Part shown: piece by piece, positions 13,102 to 21,609 of the stretch
Position numbering within the stretch: position 1 is the first letter of the stretch
Layout of the letters: every line of letters begins with the position of its first letter
Virus record (IMG/VR): IMGVR_UViG_3300030116_000368
Location: 1 to 24,087 of that record
Reading direction: 5' to 3' (one strand)
Source: a virus
Length of the DNA stretch: 24,087 nucleotides
Program-made: the position numbers and the translations under genes
The notes under the pieces: model-generated
The model's database searches: none
What the model saw: only the letters and a program-made list of their open reading frames with translations
What the model was told of the DNA's origin: nothing

Positions 13102-16100
13102 TATGTGACCTCCTTACCAAAACCTGATGCTGCCCATACAAATGATCTTGCAACTGCTGAACTGCCATTTTTAAAAGTGACTTGGAAACCTGTCCTACTT
13201 ATATTAGCAAGTTCGTGGAAATCTCCAGATTGTTGATTGGTCGGAGTCACTACTACAGTTGGTGTTTGCTTAAATGGATTAGTAAAAGAAACAGTATATT
13301 GAGATGATCCAGTAGTAACTGGAGTCGAAATAGATTCTGTTCTTCCCTGTAATTCTAATTTAGCACCTAATTTAGTGACAGCTATATTTTGGTTAGTGTC
13401 ATTACTTGTTAATATTGCTTTAAATTGAAATGCTCTACCTGTAATTAGGACATTACTAAACTCTTTATAAGAACTCCATGTTGGTGAACCTGATGGGTCA
13501 TCATCTGTTGATCTTACATAAACAGCAGCATTACATTTCGTAGCTTCAGTTACACCACCAACTTGGTCTATATATCCCCAATCATCTATTAAATCAACTC
13601 TATCATCCCATAAATTATTTAAATTAAAACTAGATGCTTCAAGAACTTTTCTTAAATTCACATCATAAGGTTGACCCAAATCTATCGAATTAGCAAACTC
13701 ATATTCTCCCGAAGTATTTACAGCATTATTAGCAATAGCAAGTTTTAAAGCATCTAAAGAAGAATCATAAACAGTCTTATTATTAGGTTTGTTTCCTGTG
13801 AAGTTTGCTGTATGTTCATCAATATTACCTACTAATAATCTTTCAGATGGTGCTGGTAAATTAGTAGTGACTCTAGTATTATTCCAAGCAGAATCCTGTG
13901 AGCCTGGTGATGGACTTTCCCGTCCACCATCATCTTCAAACTTAATCAAATAAGTTCCTGCTAACAAAGGAACAATCTTCTGTGTTTGGTTTCCAGCAGC
14001 AGCTACAACAATATTCTGTCCATCCTTCCATTGTGCACCTGTTGTCTTGCTAGAGTGTCTGATCAAAGTCTTACCACCTAACAACACATCAAGTTCTGTA
14101 GCACGATCCCAACTTAATATCGCACTTGTCTCATCAATCGGTAATAAACTAACACCAGTTACATTTGACGGTAAAGCAGTTTTTCCTACAGCTACAAATG
14201 GATTTAATGAGTTAGGTAATGTTGATCTTAGACCAGAAGCACTAACGCTATAAACTTCAATCGTATAATTTCCAGCAATCGTATCTTGTATTTCATAACT
14301 TTTAGCACCTTCAACAGAACGAGAAGTATAGTTACCTTGTTCATATCTCCATCTGACATAAACATTATCAGTAGAAGTAGTCCAACTTACAATAATTTTT
14401 ACTCTTGCAATACCTGTGTTTTCATAAATAACTTCCTCTGCTGTAATACCAGTTGGAGAGGGAGGTGGTACATCTAAATTAGTAACATCTCTCGATGTTA
14501 AAGCAATTCCACTTTCAATATGATTATATTTACCAGCATTATATTCACTCGCTGTAATAACATGATTTGTTCTATTTTCTTCACTAATAGTTAAAACTCT
14601 CCAAGTAGATGTAAGAATATCTGTTGTCTGATAAATCCAAATACTATTAACATTAGGAGCAGAACTAAAGGCTTGTGAAACTGTTATAACACTTCCAGAT
14701 ATACCACTAACAGGTTTATTTTCTACGGAACCATCAGGAAGAATAACAGATAAAGTCGAGTTAGAAGAGAAAGAAAGTCCTGTTATATCATCTACAGTTA
14801 TAGCAGTGGTTGTAGCAGCACTTATACGACCACCTCTTCGTTCTCCAGCCCTTACAGGATCAGCTATCTCTATTATTTGTCCAGGTCTAACAACAACTCC
14901 TGCATCTATTGAAGTAGAAAATGTTACCACTTCACGCTCCACATTCTCCATGTAAAGCAACCACTTTGCTAAACGATTTGCTTGCCCTCTACTTGTACAG
15001 GCAAAAGCATCTATAGTTTTTACAACACTTCCATATCGAGCTTGGTTTGCTGTATCTATAACTTGTTCATAATTAATATCTCTCAGTTCTAAATCCATGT
15101 ATTTAGCAACTACAACTGTAGGTCTGGTTCTTTGAGATGTATTTTGATAACTAAATCCTGGTGGCAATACATTACCTAAAGTAAATAAATAACTAGAATC
15201 TTTTGGTGAATCTTGTGTAATAGTCAAACTACCAGACTCATAATATGGCATAGCTCTAAAAACAGAACACATCTGATTTATTACGTTGTATGCTTCCTGT
15301 TGATTTTGAATTGCTACATTACAACTAAATCTGGGTTCAGTTGTTCCTGCACCAGTACCATCATCTACTTGTTGGGAACAATAAACTGATGCTGCATAAA
15401 AACTAAATTTATCTAAACCCGACTCCTGTAAATGATCTCCTAATCCATACCTAGATGACGTTAGAAGGTCGTATAAACACCAAGCAGGATCATTTGTATA
15501 TTGTGCAGCACCAAGTGTTCCATTGAATATTCCTGCATAAGATAGGCTTCCATCTGCATTGACTGTTGCATTATGAGGAATTTTTACTTTTATACCTTTT
15601 ACTAAATATTTTCTGGTGGGAATTGATGAAAATTGTTCTGCATCAACTTTTAAACCCACTAATGCACTATTAGGATAAGTTCTTTGATCATATTTAATTT
15701 CTACATAACTGTTAAATTGAATTTCATTGGCTAATTTAGCTGACGCACTATCAGCAGTTATTCTTGTAACTTTAATATTTACAGGAAAAGCACCACTTAA
15801 ATTTATTAAATAATCTCTTTGATAAGTGTCAGGAGTTCTACCTGTAATAGTTCCTGCATTACCAGAAACAACAGTTGAATATGATCCACCACTATATTGA
15901 ACAGCTATCTCTAACTGAACCTCTGTACCAAAAATATCTCCTTTTTCACTGACAGATTGTAAAGATGGAACAGTAATAGTTAATGAAACCGCATCAACAC
16001 TAGAATCTGTTATCTGAACAACTCTAGGCTGTGCCTGTTCTACTGTAGAAAATCCTGTAGATTTTGTAGTTTCTACATTTTTTGTTATTGGAATATTAGT

Positions 16101-16358
16101 TTGACTAGAAGTACCAGTTCTGGCTTCAAAAGTTACGTCTTTAAAATTAAAAGTACCATCAGCAGCTTGTAGTGGTGTGTTGTTTAAAAATATAGATTTT
16201 GCACCATCTACTAATCCTTCAATCTCCCCTTCACTTATTAAATCTAAAACTTTGGCAAATTGTTTTGAATCAAGATTATCTTTAGCTTCGGTAGGAGTAC
16301 CACCTCCACCACCTCCACCTTTTCCGCCACCACCACCAGAACCTATAACTTTACTCAT
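13101..16358 (-). CDS. J: tail tip attachment / host specificity protein, lambda J-like
   Basis: 1085 residues, close to lambda J. It starts with a glycine-rich tract (residues 7-20) and the family signature FAKVLDLISEGEIEGLVDGAKSI at about 34-56. A conserved hub region follows (about 210-620, with DPAWCLYDLLTSSRYGLG and RPGQIIEIADPV). Two fibronectin type III-like domains come next (about 630-720 and 728-815). The C-terminal 80 residues (about 1005-1085) look like a small beta-sandwich and resemble H-type lectins. In lambda, J forms the tail hub and the central fibre that binds the receptor. It follows I with a 4-base ATGA overlap and precedes the collar fibre, as expected for the end of the tail operon. 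Confidence 0.9.
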   Translation of the reverse strand: MSKVIGSGGGGGKGGGGGGGTPTEAKDNLDSKQFAKVLDLISEGEIEGLVDGAKSIFLNNTPLQAADGTFNFKDVTFEARTGTSSQTNIPITKNVETTKSTGFSTVEQAQPRVVQITDSSVDAVSLTITVPSLQSVSEKGDIFGTEVQLEIAVQYSGGSYSTVVSGNAGTITGRTPDTYQRDYLINLSGAFPVNIKVTRITADSASAKLANEIQFNSYVEIKYDQRTYPNSALVGLKVDAEQFSSIPTRKYLVKGIKVKIPHNATVNADGSLSYAGIFNGTLGAAQYTNDPAWCLYDLLTSSRYGLGDHLQESGLDKFSFYAASVYCSQQVDDGTGAGTTEPRFSCNVAIQNQQEAYNVINQMCSVFRAMPYYESGSLTITQDSPKDSSYLFTLGNVLPPGFSYQNTSQRTRPTVVVAKYMDLELRDINYEQVIDTANQARYGSVVKTIDAFACTSRGQANRLAKWLLYMENVEREVVTFSTSIDAGVVVRPGQIIEIADPVRAGERRGGRISAATTTAITVDDITGLSFSSNSTLSVILPDGSVENKPVSGISGSVITVSQAFSSAPNVNSIWIYQTTDILTSTWRVLTISEENRTNHVITASEYNAGKYNHIESGIALTSRDVTNLDVPPPSPTGITAEEVIYENTGIARVKIIVSWTTSTDNVYVRWRYEQGNYTSRSVEGAKSYEIQDTIAGNYTIEVYSVSASGLRSTLPNSLNPFVAVGKTALPSNVTGVSLLPIDETSAILSWDRATELDVLLGGKTLIRHSSKTTGAQWKDGQNIVVAAAGNQTQKIVPLLAGTYLIKFEDDGGRESPSPGSQDSAWNNTRVTTNLPAPSERLLVGNIDEHTANFTGNKPNNKTVYDSSLDALKLAIANNAVNTSGEYEFANSIDLGQPYDVNLRKVLEASSFNLNNLWDDRVDLIDDWGYIDQVGGVTEATKCNAAVYVRSTDDDPSGSPTWSSYKEFSNVLITGRAFQFKAILTSNDTNQNIAVTKLGAKLELQGRTESISTPVTTGSSQYTVSFTNPFKQTPTVVVTPTNQQSGDFHELANISRTGFQVTFKNGSSAVARSFVWAASGFGKEVT

Positions 16359-16972
16359 ACTTCCACCTGTGCAGTTTCAATACCAGCAGATATTACTACT
16401 GATCCAGTTAATACTTCACCATAAATAACAGGAACAGCAACACCAGCACGACTTGTATTTTGTATTCCACTAAAATTAAAAGATAATCTAGGATCTTGTT
16501 CTGTTTCTGAAACAGTGGGAACAGGAGTTAACATCTCACTAATTCCACTTAAAACCAATGCACCACCTATGGCTATAGTAGCTTTTGTTAATGCTCCTGC
16601 GGAAGCAAAACCTGGTGCATAAGGAACTACAGCAGGATTAAAAAAACTTGCAAAAGTTATTCCACCACTTGCCATTCCTATACCAATTAATGCAGCACCA
16701 AGTAATATTTTTCCTGTACTACCACCAGCACCACCGACTACAGGGATGATTTTTATATCTTCCTGTCCATTTGGATAATGTAATTCTTCTTCTTCTAACT
16801 CCCAACTGTCAACAGCAACTTTATAATATCTATCTGCCATATGTTTTTCTAACTGTGGAAAGTTAACAACTAAAAATCTTATAGCTTGAGCAGCACTATG
16901 CACTTCAGCTTCAAAAGTCTTTTGACCTAAAAACTTTGCCAGTTCTCCGTATAGCTTAATTTTACGCAGCAT
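16355..16972 (-). CDS. I: tail tip assembly protein, lambda I-like
   Basis: 205 residues. The N-terminal 80 residues form the ubiquitin-like domain typical of the family (MLRKIKLYGELAKFLGQK, then VNFPQLEKHMADRYYKVAVD, with EDIKIIPVVGG at its end). A long glycine- and alanine-rich hydrophobic middle follows (about 82-150, GKILLGAALIGIGMASGG and similar), then a C-terminal segment ending NTSRAGVAVPVIYGEVLTGS. Lambda I is needed for assembling the tail tip but is not found in mature tails. The start overlaps the K-like gene by 11 bases and its stop overlaps the J start by four, matching lambda order K-I-J. I see no sign of truncation. Confidence 0.85.
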   Translation of the reverse strand: MLRKIKLYGELAKFLGQKTFEAEVHSAAQAIRFLVVNFPQLEKHMADRYYKVAVDSWELEEEELHYPNGQEDIKIIPVVGGAGGSTGKILLGAALIGIGMASGGITFASFFNPAVVPYAPGFASAGALTKATIAIGGALVLSGISEMLTPVPTVSETEQDPRLSFNFSGIQNTSRAGVAVPVIYGEVLTGSVVISAGIETAQVEV

Positions 16973-17663
16973 AACGAATCCTTTTACCTATACATTTTAA
17001 CAGCCATTCATCTAATAGATCACGACTTGATAACCTATTTTGTAGATGATGCAAAACTGTTTGTTGTCCTAAGTAAACACCAATATGATTTAATCCGCTA
17101 CTACTTATTGACATTAATAATAAATCTCCATATCTTAAATCCTCTGTTGGTAATAATTCTCTGAATCCTGTTTTTGCAAAACAATCTACAAACATTGGAT
17201 TTTTTATAAAATCTTCTGGATTATTTGGTCTGATCCAATCAATAAGTTCTATTCCCAACTCTTGTTTATACCAATCTCTACACAAACTCCAACAGTCAGT
17301 AACACCCCAAACCCATGTCCTACCAATTAAAGGAGCTTCATAACCACAAGGTTCACAATAACCCCATTGTTTTAAATTAGGTTGAATTATCCACCATTTT
17401 AAATCTGATTTTTCACAAGCAACTCTATCTGCCTCACTTGGCTTTTCACTTGTAACAGGATGACTATGAACAACAGCAACTATTTCACCTTCATCTTCCG
17501 CTTTTACCCAATCATCTGCGTCAATAATAAATTGATCTTTTGGATCAAAAGCTAAATTTTTACAAGGAAAATATACTTCTTTCCCTTTTTTAATTATCAA
17601 AAGACCACACGATTCCCTTGGATCTTCTTTTATTGCGTGTTCTAGTGCATCATCTCTCCACAT
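16962..17663 (-). CDS. K: tail tip protein with JAMM and NlpC/P60 domains, lambda K-like
   Basis: 233 residues. The N-terminal JAMM/MPN+ domain is complete: E17 in ESCGLL, then the HxHx7Sx2D motif with H66, H68, S76 and D79. The C-terminal NlpC/P60 domain has C124 in VTDCWSLCRDWY, H193 in LNHIGVYLG, and H205/H206 as the likely third residue. A CEPCGYEAP segment (103-111) links the two. Lambda K proteins act in tail tip assembly, and the NlpC/P60 part is a predicted peptidoglycan hydrolase that may help DNA entry. Both active sites look intact, so real enzyme activity is likely. It begins one base inside the L stop (TAATG) and ends inside the I gene. Confidence 0.9.
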   Translation of the reverse strand: MWRDDALEHAIKEDPRESCGLLIIKKGKEVYFPCKNLAFDPKDQFIIDADDWVKAEDEGEIVAVVHSHPVTSEKPSEADRVACEKSDLKWWIIQPNLKQWGYCEPCGYEAPLIGRTWVWGVTDCWSLCRDWYKQELGIELIDWIRPNNPEDFIKNPMFVDCFAKTGFRELLPTEDLRYGDLLLMSISSSGLNHIGVYLGQQTVLHHLQNRLSSRDLLDEWLLKCIGKRIRYAA

Positions 17664-18289
17664 TATGAGAAAAAAGTACCAATTCCAGGAAAATCTGCTG
17701 GTAATACTTGTCTTTTAGGTAATCTAACACCTTGTATATCATAAGTAGCAGCTAATTCAAATTCAACTATGTCTCTAGTTTCTGTAGATTTTCGATCAAT
17801 TATAAACACTTGTTCATCAAATGTAGCAGTAGGATCAGGCGTACCAAATGGATTTATACCAGCCTCCATATCTATTAAACTTCCATTTTCCTGCACTAAA
17901 AAATTACCATCTTCTAACAAAATATCACCACCAAGAAAATTAACATTATCAATATATCTACTTAAAGTTCTAATACGAGTAACTTTTGCTCCTTCTAATC
18001 CTTGAGGTAAAGTTAAAATTATTGTTGTAAAAGTTCCTAATATATTAGATATTCTTAAACGTGGTCTAGGAGTCTGTTTACCATTAAATTCAAAACCTTC
18101 AGCTTCTATTGGCATCTTTGTATATTCGATATTATTAAAAATTACATTGCTATTTTCATTAGTATTTACTCCGTTATGAAAATAATATTTTGTATTAGAA
18201 CCATGAATAGCAGTTATCAGTTCAAGTTGAAAAAGCTCGATAATACTACTTGGATTTACTTTTTGTAACTCAGATACAGGGCTAGTCAT
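17663..18289 (-). CDS. L: minor tail protein, lambda L-like, lacking the cysteine cluster
   Basis: 208 residues. The family core is present: SIIELFQLELITAIHGSN near the N-terminus, then RPRLRISNI, RTLSRYIDNVNF, PFGTPDPTATFDEQVFIIDR and FELAATYDIQGVRLPKRQVLP. Lambda L is a tail tip protein of about 232 residues whose C-terminal part binds an iron-sulphur cluster through four cysteines. This protein contains no cysteine and ends soon after the core at PGIGTFFS, so that cluster is absent. There is also an insert of about 25 residues (121-145) of the form LLEDGNFLVQENG inside a region usually continuous in the family. It meets M by one base (TAATG-type) and K by one base, consistent with the lambda order. 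Confidence 0.85.
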   Translation of the reverse strand: MTSPVSELQKVNPSSIIELFQLELITAIHGSNTKYYFHNGVNTNENSNVIFNNIEYTKMPIEAEGFEFNGKQTPRPRLRISNILGTFTTIILTLPQGLEGAKVTRIRTLSRYIDNVNFLGGDILLEDGNFLVQENGSLIDMEAGINPFGTPDPTATFDEQVFIIDRKSTETRDIVEFELAATYDIQGVRLPKRQVLPADFPGIGTFFS

Positions 18290-18630
18290 TAAGGTTCAAA
18301 TACTTGCTGAAACGTCATATTTAAACTAGCTCGATTTACATAAGGAATTGTTTTATCCCAACTAAGACATATCCATTTATAGGCAGCACCACTTCCAGGA
18401 GGTTGCCAATCAAAAGATTCACGATCTAAGGCTCTTGCCTCAAGAAATGCCTCTATAACATCAGAATCTGCTTCGCTTACTTCAAAATTAAGTGACCAAA
18501 CATAAGGAATTGTATTTAATCCAAACGCAATTCTATGTTGGTAACCATCATTAAACTGAGTAATATTTATTTCTGGTATTGTAGTCTTACGAGCATTGTA
18601 AGTAGGTTGAATTGATGGAAAAGTAGCCAT
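18289..18630 (-). CDS. M: minor tail protein, lambda M-like
   Basis: 113 residues, about the usual length for the family. It has the typical N-terminal pattern TTIPEINITQFNDGYQHRIAFG, the beta-strand VWSLNFEVSEADSDVIEAFL, and a closing strand set FDWQPPGSGAAYKWICLSW and NMTFQQVFEP. Lambda M is a small tail tip protein between the tape measure and L, and the position here is the same. Its ATG overlaps the tape-measure stop by one base (TAATG) and it runs into L with the same kind of overlap. Nothing looks broken. It should sit in the tail tip ring near the distal tube end. Confidence 0.85.
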   Translation of the reverse strand: MATFPSIQPTYNARKTTIPEINITQFNDGYQHRIAFGLNTIPYVWSLNFEVSEADSDVIEAFLEARALDRESFDWQPPGSGAAYKWICLSWDKTIPYVNRASLNMTFQQVFEP

Positions 18631-21011
18631 TAGCTTAATAAACCTCCTGGTCTTCTTTGTTTAATTAATTCTGATTGTATTGCTGCTGATAACATTTGTC
18701 CTAATTCCTTACCTCTTTCTTGATCACCTTCAACAGAAGATCCAGAAGCATCCACATTTACTACAACATTAGTTGAACCACCCATATCAGAGTTAGGAAC
18801 TATACGACCACCTGCATTTGGAACAAACATTTCTGGCCCACGTTCTCCAACCATGTAACTTTTACCAGCACTAACAGGACCTCCATTTGCTCTGAAAAAT
18901 CCACCGACTCCAGGCAAGGAGCCAAGAAAAGCATTTACACCGAATCTAATTAATGATCTTTGTATTTCTGCAAAAACACTACGAGCAACATCTCCAAGGG
19001 TTTTAGTACCATTTATAGCACCTTCAATAGCAGTAACAATTCCATTTTCGATACTAGAAGCAATATTATTATAAAGATCCAAAGTTATTTTTAATTGATG
19101 ATTTTCAATTTCTAATTTTTCATTTAATTTTAACTGTTTTCTTGCTTTATTTTCTAAATCGGTTAATGCTTTATCATCAAGATGACTATTATTTTGTTTA
19201 ATAACAGCTATTGCAGATTCAATTCCAAACGAACTTTTTAAAGCATCTTGTTTTTTTCTTAAATTACCCTCTTCAGTTTGCAGCACTTCTAATACCTTAT
19301 CTGCATCATTACCACCAAGACCTAAATTATTACCTATTCCTAAACTTTTTGATAATCCACTTAATGAATTTGAAAGAGCATTTAATTCTTCATCACTTCT
19401 TCCAGCAAAATTAAAACCACCTGGACCTATATCAGTATCTACTAAACCTAAGGGAGTTTGTTGTTTTAATATTTGAGATAACAAACCCAAACCGATTTCT
19501 TTTGCAGTTCTTGGATTATCTTTAATAAATTGGCTAAAGGCTTCAGGATTATTTCTTTGTAAAGCTCTTAACTGATTTCCAACTCTTGATTCTAAAACTT
19601 GTCTACCTACTACTTTATTTATTAAATCAATAACTTTTGCTAATGGACCTGCTGCTAATATTTGAAATTGAGTTGTTAAAATACCAAACTGTCTTGATAA
19701 TTCTTCCATTTCAGAACTAAATTTCTGCACATCTTCTACAGCAATTGCACCTAATGTATTACCTAAATCTCTAGTAATAAGTTCATTTAATTCAGATTGT
19801 CTACCTTGTCTTTTCAATGCTTCTGCTTGTTTTTGTATAGCTTTACTACTAAATAAATTACGATCTGTTATTAATTTTAAAGCACCATCAGTTGTTTCTA
19901 ATGCTTTACCAAAATCATTTAAACTTTTAATAAGTCTATCTATTGCAGCACCAACAGATGTACCAACAAGAGATAATGCAAAACCAAATTGACCTCCCAA
20001 TAAACCACCTGCACCACCACCTAAACCACCACCAGCAGCAGCACCTAATCCTTGACCAAATAATAAAGGAAAAGCTCCACCAATAAGTGCATTTGAAACT
20101 GCTTGACCTCTTCTGGCTCTGGCTGTACGACTACGACCTGTTAATCCTTGTCTAATTCTGTTAAAAGGATTGTCTAAAATACGTTGCCTTCTTCTTCTAC
20201 TTGATTGTGAAAGCATTAATTCTCTACTTGTTTCAAGTTTGGTCTGTTGTTCTATATTTCTAGTTATTAATTCTTCAAAAGTTAAATCTTTACGTTTATT
20301 TCTTAAACTTCTTATTTCCATCTGTCCTAATTTTGATTGCAACTCAAATTCTTCTCTTTGAATTCTTAAACTTCTTCCTTCTACATTGACGCTTTGACCA
20401 AATAAACTCTGTCCAGGTTCTATTGATGATCTTGGTGGTAATGGAGATCTAGGAGGTAATGGGGAAGATAAGGCAATATCTGATCTAGGAGGTAGTCTCG
20501 AAAATAAATTAGAAGGAACCGCTTGTCCAGGTCCAATCGGACCGCTATACGCAGTTGCACCTGTAATTGATCTACTAAAAGCAGCAAAAGAATTACCAGC
20601 AACAGGATTTAATGGCTGTACTGGTTTACGTTGTCTTAATTCTTGATTTCTTCTTATAGATTTTTCAATAGGACTAATTCCTTTACCTATATTTCCAAAT
20701 TGATTTAATAATTTATTTCCAATTATTAACTCTTTATTTAATTCTCTTTGTGCTACAACTAACTCTTTTGCAGCTTTTCTTTGGACAGATGTGCCCACAG
20801 CAGCATCATTAAAATTTTTTTTTGCTTCACCTACGGCTTTACTTAAAGTATTAAAACTTTTAACAACTAATTCATTTTCTTTAGCTAACAATTGCATATT
20901 TTTATTTACTACCTTACTTATCTCTTCTGTCTCTTTTATTTGCTTATTAAATGCTTGTAATTTCTGAGCACCTTTAAGTGCAAGTAAAATATCAACAGTA
21001 TAACTAGCCAC
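18630..21011 (-). CDS. H: tail tape measure protein
   Basis: 793 residues from a GTG at 21009-21011. The first 130 residues are coiled-coil-like. A Pro/Ser/Arg linker with three PPRS units follows (about 160-200). An Arg-rich patch (SSRRRRQR, about 270-277) precedes a glycine/alanine-rich hydrophobic stretch (about 303-360), the usual membrane-active segment of tape measures. Long helices follow, and the end carries VGERGPEMFVPNAGG, a common tape-measure C-terminal motif. By the rule of about 0.15 nm per residue the tail would be roughly 115-120 nm long. A weak AAGAAG lies just before the start. The gene follows the G/T frameshift pair and precedes M, exactly as in lambda-type tails. Confidence 0.9.
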   Translation of the reverse strand: MASYTVDILLALKGAQKLQAFNKQIKETEEISKVVNKNMQLLAKENELVVKSFNTLSKAVGEAKKNFNDAAVGTSVQRKAAKELVVAQRELNKELIIGNKLLNQFGNIGKGISPIEKSIRRNQELRQRKPVQPLNPVAGNSFAAFSRSITGATAYSGPIGPGQAVPSNLFSRLPPRSDIALSSPLPPRSPLPPRSSIEPGQSLFGQSVNVEGRSLRIQREEFELQSKLGQMEIRSLRNKRKDLTFEELITRNIEQQTKLETSRELMLSQSSRRRRQRILDNPFNRIRQGLTGRSRTARARRGQAVSNALIGGAFPLLFGQGLGAAAGGGLGGGAGGLLGGQFGFALSLVGTSVGAAIDRLIKSLNDFGKALETTDGALKLITDRNLFSSKAIQKQAEALKRQGRQSELNELITRDLGNTLGAIAVEDVQKFSSEMEELSRQFGILTTQFQILAAGPLAKVIDLINKVVGRQVLESRVGNQLRALQRNNPEAFSQFIKDNPRTAKEIGLGLLSQILKQQTPLGLVDTDIGPGGFNFAGRSDEELNALSNSLSGLSKSLGIGNNLGLGGNDADKVLEVLQTEEGNLRKKQDALKSSFGIESAIAVIKQNNSHLDDKALTDLENKARKQLKLNEKLEIENHQLKITLDLYNNIASSIENGIVTAIEGAINGTKTLGDVARSVFAEIQRSLIRFGVNAFLGSLPGVGGFFRANGGPVSAGKSYMVGERGPEMFVPNAGGRIVPNSDMGGSTNVVVNVDASGSSVEGDQERGKELGQMLSAAIQSELIKQRRPGGLLS

Positions 21012-21042
21012 TTCTTATAAAAATTAAAACATTTTCTCTATA

Positions 21043-21237
21043 TTACCTCTTTTTACCTTTTAAAGCACTAGATCTTTGAGTTTGATCTCTTTGTTTTTCA
21101 TAATCTTCTCGTTCTAAATCGTTATAAGCAATCCAACCTAGTAATTCTTCTACTGTAAGTTCTTCGCATAATTGATTTACAGTTTTACCAAGTTCTTTTG
21201 CTAATGAATATATAAATCGCCAATCATTATTTGCTTT
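21043..21237 (-). CDS. T: T extension of the tail assembly chaperone, reached only by frameshift
   Basis: A 64-codon frame without any ATG, GTG or TTG near its beginning follows G in another frame. Its upstream limit is a TGA at 21238-21240 and it ends with TAA at 21043-21045. The product begins NDWRFIYSLAKELGKTVNQL and continues CEELTVEELLGWIAYNDLER. This matches the T-domain pattern of phage tail chaperones (DWR.I..LA..LG.T...L......E..GW.AY), ending in a charged tail. In lambda, G-T is made as a fusion by frameshift and binds the tape measure during tail assembly. Because no start codon is available, this part must be made as a G-T fusion of about 179 residues. Confidence 0.85.
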   Translation of the reverse strand, partial: KANNDWRFIYSLAKELGKTVNQLCEELTVEELLGWIAYNDLEREDYEKQRDQTQRSSALKGKKR

Positions 21238-21583
21238 TCAAATCAGCTTTCGCTGTTTCAACCTCTCTATTTATTCCAGCTTCTATCATTGCTAACTGTA
21301 TTTCTTGTAAAACATTTGCTTCTATCTCTCTTCTTAAAGAAGCCTTATCTCCATCTGAAAATAATCTATTACCATCTTGATCTAATGCTTTTTCTATCAT
21401 TAACTGAAGAGCATAATTATTAGCATCTTCAGAACCACTTTTTTTCTGTATTGATTCTCGTTCCGCAATAGTTAAAGGATGCCAATAAACAGTAAGGATG
21501 ATCTCATCATTCTGTTTTACATCATGTTTGTAAAGTTGAGAAACTCCAAACTTGTTTCTTAAAAGATCAACTGCTCTTGTCAT
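21227..21583 (-). CDS. G: tail assembly chaperone, lambda G-like
   Basis: 118 residues, between the tail terminator and the tape measure. The product has a short N-terminal beta part (DEIILTVYWHPLTIAERESI) followed by helices rich in Glu and Lys. The WHPLTIAERE pattern and the size fit the G family of tail assembly chaperones. In lambda, G and the frameshifted G-T coat the tape measure and recruit the tube protein, and neither is in the finished tail. Here G ends KADLKSK and TAA at 21227-21229, and the T extension continues in the +1 frame. It begins 26 bases after the tail terminator gene. The start codon is ATG at 21583. Confidence 0.8.
   Translation of the reverse strand: MTRAVDLLRNKFGVSQLYKHDVKQNDEIILTVYWHPLTIAERESIQKKSGSEDANNYALQLMIEKALDQDGNRLFSDGDKASLRREIEANVLQEIQLAMIEAGINREVETAKADLKSK
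21233..21239 (-). promoter_or_regulatory. probable +1 programmed frameshift site in G/T
   Basis: In G the mRNA reads UUG AAA AGC AAA UAA. The T frame is +1 relative to G and is blocked upstream by TGA (21238-21240). G stops at 21227-21229, so the shift must occur within about ten bases. The Lys tRNA on AAA (21236-21238) can move one base forward and pair again with AAA (21235-21237), after which the next codon is GCA instead of AGC. The joined sequence reads ADLK then ANNDWRF. A -2 shift would also reach the frame but shows no good re-pairing. Confidence 0.65.
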
Positions 21584-21609
21584 GTTAATATGTAGCTATT
21601 ATTAGTATA

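Noticed and set aside
16300-16345. Short tandem repeat of CCACCT type as a possible phase-variation tract
   Set aside because: It encodes the glycine-rich N-terminus common in J proteins, and the repeat is irregular with mixed codons, so slippage control is not supported.
16177-16428. Plus-strand 83-residue frame with a poly-proline run
   Set aside because: The proline run is the complement of the poly-glycine tract at the start of J; there is no independent support.
21215-21241. -1 frameshift, as in lambda, for the G/T junction
   Set aside because: The -1 frame after G (beginning MIGDLYIH) meets a stop after eight codons; only the +1 or -2 frame gives the T domain.
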